DNA of 64,000 bases from Plicaturopsis crispa FD-325 SS-3 (lineage: Eukaryota > Basidiomycota > Agaricomycetes > Amylocorticiales > Amylocorticiaceae). Each line of letters opens with the position of its first letter. The first letter of the stretch is position 1. This document shows positions 1 to 11,734 of the stretch, piece by piece. The notes below the pieces were generated by a model. The model saw nothing but the letters and a program-made list of their open reading frames with translations. It was not told where the DNA came from and searched no databases. The position numbers and the translations under genes were made by a program. The stretch is from contig KN832557.1 in the NCBI GenBank assembly GCA_000827205.1, forward strand, positions 1,000,302 through 1,064,301. The letters are read 5' to 3'.

Positions 1-915
1 AGCCTATGGAAGCTGCGACCCGATGACCAGCGACGCGCGATTGGATGGAGCAGTGGCATCGTATGGTATGCGAACACTGCAATGCTTGCAGGGAGTCCTT
101 CGGGTAGTTGCTGTAGCTCGTAGCTAAGTACATGTAGATGCACAGTACGACGGTGGACTGCGGTTGGTATACACTTTGTATTAGCTTTACTATCCTACAA
201 TGAACATTTTTCCCCGGCCCAAACCCAATGGCTAGCCCCGCAACAAAATATAATTAATAATATTCGAGTACGCCGCCCCATATGCGCGGTCATATGCGCT
301 CCGATCCAGTCAGATTGATGGACATACGCAGTCCTACGCGGTCTGACACAGTCAGATTGTCTATATGATATAGACCACATTTTCTGACTCCGTATGATAA
401 AATATGACCGTCATATTTTTACATACCTCGTCCTAGCTCGTCATTGTAGATTTTCACTGGGGTTGAGCGCTGAGCATGGCCGCCGCAGGCAGCGATCGCG
501 TGAGCCAAATTGAAATCGGGAACGTGGCTACTGAACGATTCAGCCAAAGGACACCAAACACCCGCCACCCTTTGCTCAGTTCAGCCTGAGAGACTCGAAC
601 TTGCCAGGATATAAATATTGCAGTACTACTCCTGCCATCGAGCGAGGTTCAGTGGATTTCGATTCGCTAGCATCGCATCACCGCAGTGCTACAAATGCGT
701 GCACCAGCACTCGGACGCGTCTACTCAACGCCGCGTCCGATTCGTCCCTAGCCCTCGACCTGCCCATCCTACGAATCGACTCGAGGCTCGAAAAACATGT
801 GGAGTCCCTATATATAACAATGCGCACGCTTCGATTTGTTCGCGTCAGTTTGAGAACATACAAAGAGATGTGCGGGGACAACTTCACTAGTAATGAGACA
901 CGCGTCACCTACGGA
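1..915. other. Left-edge intergenic DNA, no gene seen
   Basis: No reading frame here has a recognisable motif or joins plausibly across splice sites. The stretch is AT-rich around 230-420 and lies downstream of the 3' end of the first P450 gene. Confidence 0.5.
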
Positions 916-3218
916 CTACTGCTCATCCCTTGCTAACCTGAGAAGCAAGGGCATCTGATTTCCTCCGTTCGGGTCGCTGGTAACAACCGGTCTCTGCACA
1001 ACCAGAATGACCTTGTGCTTGATATCCTCCGCCGGTACTGCGAGCTCGAACTCAAATGTTCTGACGAGCGCGAAAAGCAGTGCTTTGATTCTAGGCATTC
1101 AGTTATCAGTATACGGCACTTACTCGTATGCCATTGCGATGGCAGGTGACGCGGACAAAGCTCACTCGATGACAGAGAAACGGTAGCCGATGCACGCGCG
1201 GGGTCCGGCGAGGAACGTGAGTTGGTGTCCCCATATACTAGGGATGCTCGTGACGCTCTCCGGCAAGTTGTCCCATCGGTCGGGCCTTGACATGCAGTAT
1301 CAGCGAGCTGCGATATTAGCAGGACAATGCAGGAATACGTACTTGAACTCGTGAGCATCCTCGCCCCACAATGCCTTCGACCGATTGATAGCAAGAATGG
1401 GAATGAATATTCCATCGCCTTTGCGGATACTGAGAAGAAGCAGACAGATAAGGACGGGCATGAAACAGCGGCTCGAAGGGGGACGTACTGTATTTCGTAG
1501 CGCTCAACCCCGTTGCGGTCCACGAACGGTTGTGCGAGCGGAATTACATCGTCCCTCATAGCAGTCCTTCCCCCATGAGCGATGGGTGCATGCACCCGCA
1601 TCACCTCGCGCACGACCTTGTCAAGGTATGGCAGCGCGCTCAGCTCATCCATGTCCGGAGTCTCCGTGTCTACACTGCGAAGCTCTGCACGCAGCTTAGC
1701 CTGTACGTCAGGGGACTGTGCGAGCTGAAACAGCGACCAGGTAACCGCCGAACTCGTCGTCTCGTGCCCCGCAACAAAGAACGTAGGGATCTCTGCAGAG
1801 CAACTGTGAGTATACTGGACAGAGGTCAGTTATCAGAGGCGTACGAGCAAGTACATCTTCATCGCTGAGCCGTTTCCCATCCGTCGATACATTCGCGCGC
1901 AAGAGGAGACTGAAGAGGTCTCGATTTTTCCCGGCACCCGCACCGTCTTTCTCAGCGGCTACCAAGTCTGCTTTAGCATCAACGATGAGCTGCATCCCAA
2001 TACGTTGCATTATCCCCTGGGATTTATCCATGCTGCGCTTCGATGCGGTAGGCTACGATGCGAGCATTCAGTCTTAATCTTGTATATAGGGAGTAAACAG
2101 TGAAGACGTACGATTCCTCTTAGGGATGGAATCCATCCTTGAAGAAGCATCATAAGCCTCCCCTTTCCGGCAGCTTGAAAGAGCGCCACAAGAGCATCAT
2201 TGAGCTCGGTCTTTCGTTTTGAGAGGGCATCGAATTTGTAGTTAAAGCCTGATTCTTCTCATTAAATTCCGCCGTATCAAGTGTTCAGAATGGACCCACC
2301 AGCTAAGCCAATGATGTCCAACGTAGCACGATTCAGTTCAGGGAGCACATCAATTCGTGCTTGCTTGATCGTCTGTCCATGATCATCCTCGCCTAAGATT
2401 TTGCCTCCATCCTCGAGTTCGGCAGCCCAAACATCTCGCAGCTGACACACGGCGTTAACACTACATGACAATATTGGAGGAGGTCAATCCTTACCTGGTG
2501 AGCTTTCGCAACAAAGATATCGGTCAGGGCGCGTACTTGGGCAGGTCCGAAGGCAGGATTCATAATGTTTCGCTGAATGACGTCCATCAGAGACTTCACC
2601 AAGTTAATTGTCCATCGGAGTCAGATACCTGTAGTTTATGGGCGTCGCCTTCTACGACTAGAACACCTGGAGGGATAGCGTCAGGCTACGCGATTATATC
2701 TGGGGGCTGAAGTGAGGGTTCAATACCTGGCCCCACAATACGGGAGAGATTGTAGCGCATGGCCTTTGACTTCTGGAAAGTATCCGTGTGCGAAAGGATG
2801 TGCGAAAGCGCCTTGGTGTCCAAGGTGAAGAGGTGTGGGACCTACACAATGATATGCGGTGTTAGCGCCATGATTATTCTTCACCGTCATTTGTGCATAT
2901 ATCCACATTACCAAGCCCCGCGTACTTGAATGTCTGACCATATTGTTCTACCCATTTTTCGTGCACTACCGAAGGATCCTACAGTGCAAGAGAACAAGTA
3001 AGGAAACTCCGAAATCCGCGGCGTCAACCATGGGAGTCACTCACGGCTTGTTGTATCTCCTTAGAGTTCCCCAAAGCCCACGACGTACTTGGAGGCCCTG
3101 GGAGGTTCCGTAGAGGCGACGAAAGATTGCCATACAGGAGTTCCGCGAGCTTGTACAGTCCGAAAGTAAGGAGGGTCCCGCTCGCCGAAACAGCGAGTAG
3201 AGCAATGGACGGCGCCAT
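916..3218 (-). CDS. Cytochrome P450 (copy 1), CYP5150-like
   Basis: Heme-thiolate monooxygenase, probably anchored in the ER by the N-terminal hydrophobic helix ([20 protein letters not shown]) and fed electrons by cytochrome P450 reductase. About a dozen exons join without frame breaks. In order they give a proline hinge (LPGPPS), the helix-I motif AGHETTSS, the helix-K ExxR (in VVREVMRVH), the PDRW motif and the heme loop [13 protein letters not shown] with its Cys ligand. The C-terminus is [12 protein letters not shown]. Length, about 530 residues, is normal. It is closer to copy 3 at 57.8-60.3 kb than to copy 2 at 54.6-57.0 kb and shares their intron positions. The substrate is unknown. 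The CYP5150 assignment rests on recalled similarity to polypore proteins; the P450 call itself is secure. Confidence 0.93.
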
Positions 3219-5261
3219 GAAATCGAGACGTCCGCGACTGCTCTATACTGCTGTCAAGCAGTTGTGGTGTCTGTTGGATTGAAAAGTGAGATGAGCCTAA
3301 GTACGCCTGCAGTCTAAAATACAACTGTACCTGATATATGACCCGGAAATGAAATATGGGCATCGTGATGAGGCAAAGATAAATTTATTAGATAAGAAAC
3401 ACCAGGGCTATGATTGGTATGTACTTGATATATTGAGGCCCGTAATACAGTAAAAGGGACGGCACGCCCGAATGACTGTTACTGCGTAGGAGGAGGTGAG
3501 TGGATGACAAAAGCGCAACATGATCATGACGGAGTTTGTCGATATGTGTGTACTCCGCCCTCGGGCTCGGTCATAAGTACTTAATGCATGAACACTGAAG
3601 TATGATTTCAGAGGAAATGCGATATGTAGGATGTCCTGGCAGAAACAGTCGGATTCGTGTTCGTAAGTAGTGTCCAGCAAAGGCCTGCATACGTACCGTG
3701 AGCTACAGCCACCGCAGTCACGATCATGATTCAGAATCGACGGGTGCAAATGAATTTGGATTGCACTCATCGTTCAGCGTGAACTATCGCAGATTACTTA
3801 CTCGACGAGACAAAGCGATGTCAGGGTGCCCACGTACGTACGGCTATGGCCTCGAATATTTCCGGTGGAAAGTACGTTGTCCCACTGGTCACTAGTCGGG
3901 CCTGAGCGTGAGTGACAATGATCAGAACACTGGAATTGGCAGGCGCTGGATAGGACTCACTTGCAACGTACAGGAAGCAGCATGGAGGGTCGGTAATCGG
4001 GATGAAACTCATCCAAAGCTTGCTGACAGGCAGAGCGTGCACACTGCGACAAGCTTAAACAGACAAGCAGTGACGCACAAACAGGCCAAACAGCATCGTA
4101 TTGTTGATGGTTACTGGGATGTACGTCGTCATAATTGCTAACAGCTTCAGGTTTAACCGCACCAGGCTATCACTTGGACATACGTACCGCTGCGATCTCG
4201 ATGTGTCGTCCAAGTGTTCTGCATGTCGCCAGTGTGACCACGATTGGGAGATGACGTTTCGAGGAGCATCAATTTCTTTGTACAAGGATGCAACGAGGCC
4301 ATACCTTCGCGCTACGAATGTTGCCAACGTGTGCGAACGAAGTCATAGAATACACGGGCTGTGCGTTGGAGCTGCGCCGACTTCCTATCATCGAATGCAT
4401 CCTTGAGATAGCACAAGCTATTAGAGGCTACTAGATGTCGACTTGTCGATGCCAGTGAAGGAATACAGAGCTCAAGCAAGAGAAACGTCGGGTCGCCCAA
4501 GATATTTCCAGCCCAATGCTCCCGAGCGACGCAAAACAGGAGGCAGTGACTCTCCGGAGTACGTTCCACGGCCCACAGGTCAAGCACCAGAATTCCACGG
4601 GCCAATTCTGGTAGCGGCGTCATCGGGTGTCGCTACTACCTCGCCCCGTGGATGATGTAGATGTACACCGGTTGGACATCGGACCGAATGGAGAGCAATC
4701 AGCACCAATGTATGGCATGCGATATGCAGATGTACATGTAGCCGATCGCTAGCTAAAAAAGCGCAACTAGAGAATTCCAGACGAGTTGGCGACAAGCAAG
4801 AACCGGCCGCAAGAATCAGTCGCCTAGCGTCTCGGTGTCAGCGGGCAGTTCCTGAGAGCAAGATGTGAGCAGATATGCGATGCAATAGGCGTCAAAAGAC
4901 GGCGAAAGAGCACCACGCCCAACGAGCATAAAAATGTCCAGCAGGTCGTGGATGGAGCTGAGGGAATTCGCCATTGGCTGCCATTGGTCGCCCTCGCCGG
5001 TGGTAGCGGGCCAAACACGACCACACACCTGGGTGGCGTCTCTTCTTGGTTTCGCCCTCTGCACAGGCGTCGAAATAAATAGACAGTGCCCACCGTCCAA
5101 CATTTTTTCCAATTCCCTCTCTTTTCTTTACCGTCATGTCTCAGTACCTTGAATTCTTCGTTGTCCTGCTCGTGTTTGCGTCCTTCTAACCAACCTCGCA
5201 AAGGAGGGGCTGCTGCCCCTCGGCGGCGGGCGACCTTAGTAAGAAGTTTTTCCCGCTCAAA
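3219..5261. other. Gene-poor 2 kb; possible decayed minus-strand gene
   Basis: Holds the upstream regions of the P450 (-) and the copper-fist gene (+). Between about 3400 and 4800 there are overlapping minus-strand open stretches of 70-120 codons, the best at 4312-4623. I could not join them into a product or recognise a domain. Confidence 0.3.
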
Positions 5262-6965
5262 ATGGTATGTACCACTCCTGACGTTAGCCGTCGCTATCTT
5301 CAAACCGTCATCTTATGTCTCTTTTGCTGCAGGTTCTCGTAGAGGGGAGCAAATATGCATGGTATGTCTGTACGCGTCTGCGCATCCTTCAATGTCCTTA
5401 ACTTGCCTTGTTAGCGAGACATGCATCAAGGGACACCGCGCAGCGTCCTGCAAACACATCGACAGACCCCTTTTCGAAATTAAAAAGAAAGGACGGCCTG
5501 TCACTCAGTGCGAACACTGCAGAGAACTCCGCAAAACGAAACAAATCCATGTCAGATGTATCTGCGGATCCACTCAAGATACCCCAAAGCCAGAAAACGC
5601 TGGCGCAGTGAGCAAGAAATGTGTGTTGCAACAGTCACTATAATCGATCTACCGGATGGCTAATCCTCAAGATCATCTCTGTTCAATCAGGTGTTCCTAA
5701 GCTTCCGGCTAGTGCCGCGTTTCCCAATGGTCTGCCAGAGGCCTTGGAAGCGTCGGTCGTGCTGGAAGCATCCTCAGAATCAGACCAGCCGAGTGAGCGT
5801 TAAATTGTGTTTCACATCTGCAGGAAGTACTCAAACGGACTCAGGCAACCGTCATGCATTATGCTCGTGCAAGAATGACGACGAATGCCACTGCTGGTCT
5901 GTAAGAAAAAGCGCACCAAAACGGAAGAAGGCATCGCATAGCGTTGCCCCTGCGGACCCGACTTCTCGTGCCCCAGTTGCTTCCGGCTCAACAACATCCC
6001 CTCCTCCTAGCGTCCTCGCTCGCATTGCGGAACTGCGACCAGTGCTACCGCGGCCGCCCGACGACGCGCGCTCCCTGCAGATGCTATCGCCCGGAATGGC
6101 CCGCGTATCCCGTCATCACCATGAGAGTGGGTTCAGTCCGTACGGTCGCGCCTTCGAGCAAATCCACCCCGAATACGCCCCATCGTCGGCTTCAGATCCA
6201 CAGCTACATCCTTATGAAAACCTCTCAAGCAACTTGACCTCTTTCTCGGATCCGCCTCTCTCGAACGGCTATAACTCTAGCTCGGAAGATCTCGCCTCTA
6301 ATGGCCGCTTCCCTGCCTTGTGTGGCTGCGGGGAGTCGTGTTCGTGCCCGGGTTGTGCCCAGCACAACAACCCGTCGGTACTCGCCAGGGTAACGGACCC
6401 GTCAATATACAGCCACTGCACTAATCCCAGTGCCTGCCAACACTGCTTGGACTGTTCAATCATGGCGCTTCCTGATCTCACCCCCGATCTTGGGCCTTCT
6501 GCGTACGAGTCTACGCAGTCCCAGGATATCGACGAATGGCTCCAACAGATCAACGCCCTCCCCCCGTCGTCGTCCTCTGTCGCTGCCCCTGCATCTCAGC
6601 AATCTCCTGAACTCGTCATGCCATGGGACGCGGACTTCCAGATGCCGCAGATCGTGGAGCCTGCGCACGAATGCTGTGCGGGTGGACAGGGGATGTGCAC
6701 TTGCACCGACTGCCAGTGCGAGGGCCGGCGGGTGACGACGTTCGCGACGAGCGGTGAGCGGTCGTCGTGCGCGAGCTATCTTTCGGTGCCGCGCGCGGGG
6801 AGCCGCTCGTCAACACCGTCGTCCCAGGCTTCGGGTCCGTCTTCGGGTGCGCCCGTTGAGATGCATCGCAGTATCGGCAGTTGTTGCTCGTCGAGCGAGG
6901 AGGTTGGTGTGCCACGGACGCAGAGCATTCATGATCCGTCGTTGGATGCGATGCATTTATATTAA
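5262..6965 (+). CDS. Copper-fist transcription factor (Mac1/Cuf1/Ace1 type)
   Basis: Nuclear copper-responsive DNA-binding regulator. Predicted exons are 5262-5264, 5333-5361, 5415-5620, 5691-5792 and 5824-6965. The first exon is only the ATG; the next begins VLVEGSKYAC, matching the conserved start of the copper-fist domain, which is why this start was chosen. The domain (residues 1-62) has CETCIKGHR, the KGRP loop that contacts the minor groove, and CEHCRELR, i.e. the zinc ligands C-x2-C...C-x-H. The long C-terminal part is Ser/Pro-rich with Cys clusters: CSCKNDDECHC, CGCGESCSCPGCAQH (near the CxCx4CxCx2Cx2H copper-sensing repeat of Mac1/Cuf1, one spacer residue shorter) and CTCTDCQC. Such clusters bind Cu(I) and gate activity. 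Whether it acts in copper uptake (Mac1/Cuf1) or detoxification (Ace1) cannot be told from sequence. Confidence 0.93.
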
Positions 6966-6987
6966 AATCCTATAGGAAGTTTGTATG

Positions 6988-6993
6988 AATAAA
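6988..6993 (+). terminator. Polyadenylation signal AATAAA
   Basis: Canonical AATAAA 22 bases after the copper-fist stop codon, a usual distance for a fungal 3' end. Confidence 0.45.
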
Positions 6994-7240
6994 GATCTCG
7001 TCGGTGTATGAATTGTGCTATGCCCTGCAGTCCTGTATGAACCTGTATCGTGGATGGGACGCAAATATGAAGTCCAAAGTTCGAAGTAAATATCATTTCT
7101 GTGATAAATAGCACAAGACGAGTTCACGATGCTCTACATTAATATTAGTACCAAGTAATGAACGACAGCAAGAAGCACACCAAAAACTAAGTATTAAGGT
7201 CCAGAGTCTGTGTCCGAAATTAATTGCACAATGTCCGTCG

Positions 7241-8660
7241 TCATTTCGCGATTTTTGATATAACACCGAGGGACTTCAGCCGAAGTCGCTTCCATACCTT
7301 CACGATGGCGCCGCCCGGAGGCGACAGAGTAGTTGGGGAAGGTGGGTCCGGAGGCGGCACACTCTTTTCCTCGACGTCAGCCCGAGCACCAACCTCGCTA
7401 TCCCTATCATCTCCGAGATGGACCCTAATCCGTGGCGGCGTAGGCGACATGCGACGAGAAGGCGCCGTAACACGACGGGAAGGTGCCGTAGAAGGGCGCT
7501 TCCGCGGCCGCCAAGTTGGCATCCGCTTGATGATCTTGGCCTTCTGGCTGGTGGTCGTGCTCCGCGTGAGCGTGCTGGTCGGAGTCACGGGCATCGATGC
7601 GTCGCTGCTCGTCCTCGCCAGCGTCAGGCACGGCAGGCTCTCGTTGTGCGGGATGAAGTGGATAAAGCTGTACCGCTGGCTGGCGCGCTGGGCCGTCTCA
7701 CAGCACGGGGTGGGGCTCGGGATGTCTGGGACGTGCTCCTCGCCCGACAGCTCGCTATACACGCTCCCAGTCGTCGCCACGCTCAAGCGGTTGTGCCAGA
7801 CGCTGGGATCAAGCGGCGACACACTCTGCAACGACGGCGAGCGAGACACGGGGAATACGAACTCTTGGGTGTCGAGATTGATGCGCGAGGAGCGCGGAGC
7901 CTCAGAGTAGTAGCTCGTGGACAGCCAATTCTGCGCTGGATTGCGCGTAGGCGAGGAGCGGGCAGCAGAGGAACGCGCTAAGCTTGAAGACGCCGCGAAG
8001 GGATCCGGCCGTGCCATAGCGGCGGGGCTATATCGATCCGCACCTCGCTGATGGTGGAGCGCCCACGACGGGATGGGGGAGTTGCTCGGGGGGTCTACTC
8101 CCCGTCGCCTTTTCTGGCTCGAAAGCGACATGAGCGAGCGCGCGGGACGGATCGTACGCGGTGTGGTGGGCTCCGAACTAATGCTGCTGGGTGCCTTCGG
8201 CCAGATATCGCAGTAGCGTTCGACCTGAAAGGCTTCAGGCGTCGAACGAGCGACAGACGCGACGGAAGAGCGGCTGCCAGGAATACGGAGATCCGGATTC
8301 GACGAGATTCGGGAAGGCCTATATCGACTTTTCCGGTTTGAGCTCTCTCCCGCACTACTTTCATCCTCTGAATCATCAGATGTCTTGACGGTGCCATCGC
8401 TAAGCACAGTAGGCCCAGCCAGAGGGGACGAGCGCAGGGTTCGACGTGCGGATGAGGAGCGGGAGGAGCGAGGAGGTGGGGGAGGAGTAAGCGGTATGTC
8501 AAGGGAGGCAAGTCCGGAGAGTGTCAAACCGGAGCACTGGCGCATTATGAAGGGTTTTTGCGCTGGAGAACGAGACATCTACGAAAACAGATGAAGTTGA
8601 CAGAAATTCTGGGATAAAACTGGATGAGCTTACGCGTGGCAGTCCTTCGGCGAGCGACAT
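7241..8660 (-). CDS. Disordered Ser/Pro/Arg-rich protein of unknown function
   Basis: I do not recognise a domain. Exon 1 (8634-8660) encodes MSLAEGLPR. A 55-base intron with GTAAGC/TAG ends follows, then one long exon of 445 codons. The product is about 454 residues, rich in Ser, Pro and Arg and probably disordered, with many SP/TP and RRxS sites that could be phosphorylated. Two features stand out: RYRPSRISSNPD near residue 95, and a basic C-terminal stretch VWKRLRLKSLGVISK. Both have counterparts in the protein at 33491-34927, so the two may form a small family. It is convergent with the copper-fist gene. The uninterrupted frame and clean intron support a real gene; the function is not known. 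Confidence 0.75.
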
Positions 8661-9446
8661 GGTGGTCTTCGAAGATATGCAAGAATTATTCTAGGCGTGT
8701 TATATGGGCGGAGAGGACAGTACTAGTGGAAAGTGGTGGCGGTTGAAAATGTGTCCAGTAGTGTGTTTAACGAACGTGTCGAACCTCCGAGATAGCAAGT
8801 GAATGAAGTTAAGTGGTATGTACGATTTGCTTTTGCAAAGGACCGAACAGAAGGGCGGCAGGAGGACGGCGAGAGACAAACAGAAAAGTGATCCATGGTG
8901 AGCAAGCGCCCGATTATATATGGACGAGAGCACCCCTCGATACTCGCTCACTTCAAATACCGAGGTCGGCGAGTCGGGCGTGCAGTGAAAATGAAAGAGC
9001 CCCAGAATAAAAGCCAACAACATGGAAAGACCGTTTCTTATTCGCCCAATGCGACGCCGCATGAAGGTTCAAACGCCGCGGCCGTGGCAGACCAGTATGT
9101 AACGCACCAAAAAGGGGCCATTCATTGGTGAAACGAGGTCCACCCCGCTTCATTGGGCTATCGATCGAGGCGATCGAGATTCGAGGGGCATAAAAAATGC
9201 GCGCCGCTTGAGTCTTGGCCTGAGTACTAGTAGTAGTTGGTGCACGAACAATGCTCGTGCGGATGACGCAGAGAAACAGCGTCGCGAGTTGGCAGATGGT
9301 CGGCCAAAGTTGCGCAGAGGAATGAAAGGGGACGTGAAAGAGCAAATACCGCATTGCCGCGCGCCGTTTTCGCGATGCGCGAGGATAGGCAAAAGCAGGG
9401 GTTAAGGTGCTAGCTGATTGACTCTCGTCGCGGCAGCACTTTATCG
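8661..9446. other. Intergenic, no gene seen
   Basis: Promoter side of the disordered-protein gene and the 3' flank of F-box copy A. Minus-strand open frames here show no motif and no splice continuity. Confidence 0.4.
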
Positions 9447-11204
9447 TCATCCCATGAGGAGCACATCGATGCTAGTAATGGTGGATCTATCATCGTTGCT
9501 CAGCTGGTGAGATAAATGAAATTAGTGAATGTGGTGGACGCGTAAATAATTGAGTTACCCTCAAGCCCAAAATCCGCGCCTCGTCCATCAAAACTGCATC
9601 GTAACTGTATGGCACACTCGCAAGAGTCTCGACGTAAGGCAGCCTACTGTTGACCGGCCCGGCGAATCCACGCGAGACCTCCAATGTAGACGTCTCGTCC
9701 AATAGCCGCGTCCCAGCCTCCGCGGTTCCCGCCTCCTCTGCCTGCTTCTGCCTCCAACAGGAATACGGATTGAAATCAAGGACTTTGATCGGCGCCGGCG
9801 ACATGTATGCGGTGTCGGGTATGAGAGCATATCGCTGGCCCGCCGTTACGGTAATCCATCTCGTCGGCATGTTATCACCTTCAAACCACCGGGTAATACC
9901 TGGTCCCCAATTATCCCAGGTAAGCACTTTCGGGGGCGAGGCCAGGGATTCCGCAGGTGATGGGACCAGCGCGAGGAGCGCGCGACGGTGCACGAAAAAC
10001 ACACACTTGTCCACAAAAGTGTTGTCGTGTGCGAGCAAGAGAATGCCGAAGAACAATATAGCGTCATCGGGCGAACTAAAAAACGGGCGCTCGTCGTCGG
10101 CGCGGTTCGCGCTAATTGGCGAGGACATGCAACCAACAGGGTTGGGCTCGGCTCGGCAGGTAAAGCGGAATATGGACCCAGCCTCATGAACCTGAGGCAA
10201 CTCGAGAAAGAGGACGGGATCGAGTGCCCGGAGCCGTTCGCGTACGCGAAAAATCTCTATCCTAGCATCTGCCATGTTCGTGACGAGAATAAGGTCGTGA
10301 GCCAGGAAAGCGAGTGAACTGTAAGAGCCCCGAGACGTGTGCTTTTTCTGTCGCGATTGTTAGTCCTATTCAGGTAGTATTTGTGAAGGCAATCTGACCC
10401 GTATCGATCGGCCGGTTTTCCAGTTGTACAAATGAAATGCACCTATCGCTCTTGCTTGCGGAAAGATGAGAAGCAACGCGAGGTAATCGCCCACAATTTC
10501 GAGGCTTACGCTACATCTGACCAAAATTTCGGGTACGGTGCAAATGTGAAGCGTAGGCTGTGCAGCAGCGGGATGCGGCCGCCCAGTAGCAAACTCGCGA
10601 AGCGTGATTTCAATAACATTTGTGCCCGCATGCCCAGGCCGTCTACAATTCCTGTCAGCGGTGAAACAGTAGGAGAAGTGCAGCACCCATACCTGACTAC
10701 TAGAGCGACGAGCCCATGCTCCTGCAAGCACAGACCAAGGTCAATGATGTGATGATCGGAATGCATCTTCAACCAGCTCAATGGCTGCCCCTCCGCACTG
10801 AGTGAATCAGGTAAAACGACATAATTTAGATTGAGATTTTGTGGGCCATCCAGACCCAGTGGACCCTCCTCTCCTTGGAAATACACGCCACGCGTAAGAT
10901 CGTATATTCCGGAGGGCATGTAATTCATCGCGATTGTGGTCTGGCCGCGAACATGGAGTGTAGACCATGCGGCTTCGCGCGCCTTCAGCCTTTCAAGACG
11001 CTCAGCATGGCTAAGACGCGATTTTGGGTTGTCAATAACGCCGGCTGCATATGCTGCGATACGATACTGCAGCTCGGATGAGCCCTTGACCAGGTCGCGG
11101 AGATATCGTGTCGTAAGCTGCCAGGTGAAAGTATCGATCACAGTCGACAGAGAGATGATTCGGACTAGCAGCTCTGGCGGAAGAGACAGTAAAGTGATTG
11201 GCAT
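9447..11204 (-). CDS. F-box protein, tandem copy A
   Basis: Predicted substrate adaptor for an SCF ubiquitin ligase. The N-terminal F-box reads LLSLPPELLVRIISLS and would bind Skp1. The rest (about 520 residues) is a beta-rich-looking region with no named fold I can assign. It has conserved blocks such as GVYFQGEEGPLG, WGPGITRWFE and LDFNPYSCW. Exon 1 runs 11204 to about 10693, followed by two middle exons and a short last exon encoding LSNDDRSTITSIDVLLMG. An upstream in-frame Met at 11330 was rejected because copies B and C both start right at the F-box. No frame break was seen. It is the most downstream of three same-strand paralogues about 2.3-3.3 kb apart. Confidence 0.85.
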
Positions 11205-11734
11205 ATTCTCGCAAGATGAATGCAGGTAATTCCAGTTAGAAGTAGATGCAGCAGAATACACGCTGGTTGAATGCCTGGCGGAGCTCGAGTAGTAGGACTC
11301 CTGGGGATATTGCACCCGAATTTGGTCCAAAACTCCGAATTTGGTCGAGAAAATCGGAAAAAATCGTCGTGAGTACCTGCGGCGCTTTGCTCCTGGTCGT
11401 TGCTTCGCAGACTGACAGTGAGATTACTTAGGACGAGATTCGCAGTAGCAATACCCGACGCAGTGCCGTTTTATCATGCAGTGGTGTATCACTCGCATGT
11501 TATTTACAGAGAGTGCTTGGCGAGTAAGTAACGCCGTCCCAACGTTCCATCCTTTACGCGGACGGGTGGTGGGTCTTGCGCGCGAGCATGCATCCCGAAT
11601 GCGGACGGATTTTGCGGAGATTTGGTAGTTCAATCCAGTCCTGATGCGCACGGAAAAGGGTGAAGCGCAGACGAAAATCGACAACTTTAACAACGTCACT
11701 TTGCATACGGCAGCGTCTTGTCCAAGAAGCATTG
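11205..11734. other. Duplicated intergenic block between F-box A and B
   Basis: This spacer resembles the one upstream of F-box B. Both have TTTGGTCC / TTTGGTCGAGAAA near 11320-11355 and a block near 11430-11520 (GCAGTAGCAATAC, then TTTATCATGCAG). It serves as the uninterrupted reference for the longer B-C spacer. Confidence 0.55.

Noticed and set aside
933-1652. 239-codon minus-strand frame as a separate gene
   Set aside because: Its first part is an exon of P450 copy 1 (ExxR region); the rest reads through an intron into the wrong frame of the next exons.
4824-5303. Open minus-strand frame of 159 codons
   Set aside because: It overlaps the promoter and first exon of the copper-fist gene on the opposite strand, has no motif, and shows low-complexity composition typical of a shadow frame.
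7224-7981. Long plus-strand frames (228 and 187 codons) opposite the first disordered protein
   Set aside because: They are antisense to a long GC-rich exon, where open shadow frames are expected, and have no motif.
11205-11330. N-terminal extension of F-box copy A from the Met at 11330
   Set aside because: Copies B and C start directly at the F-box, and the extension lies in duplicated 5' flank with no conserved protein sequence.
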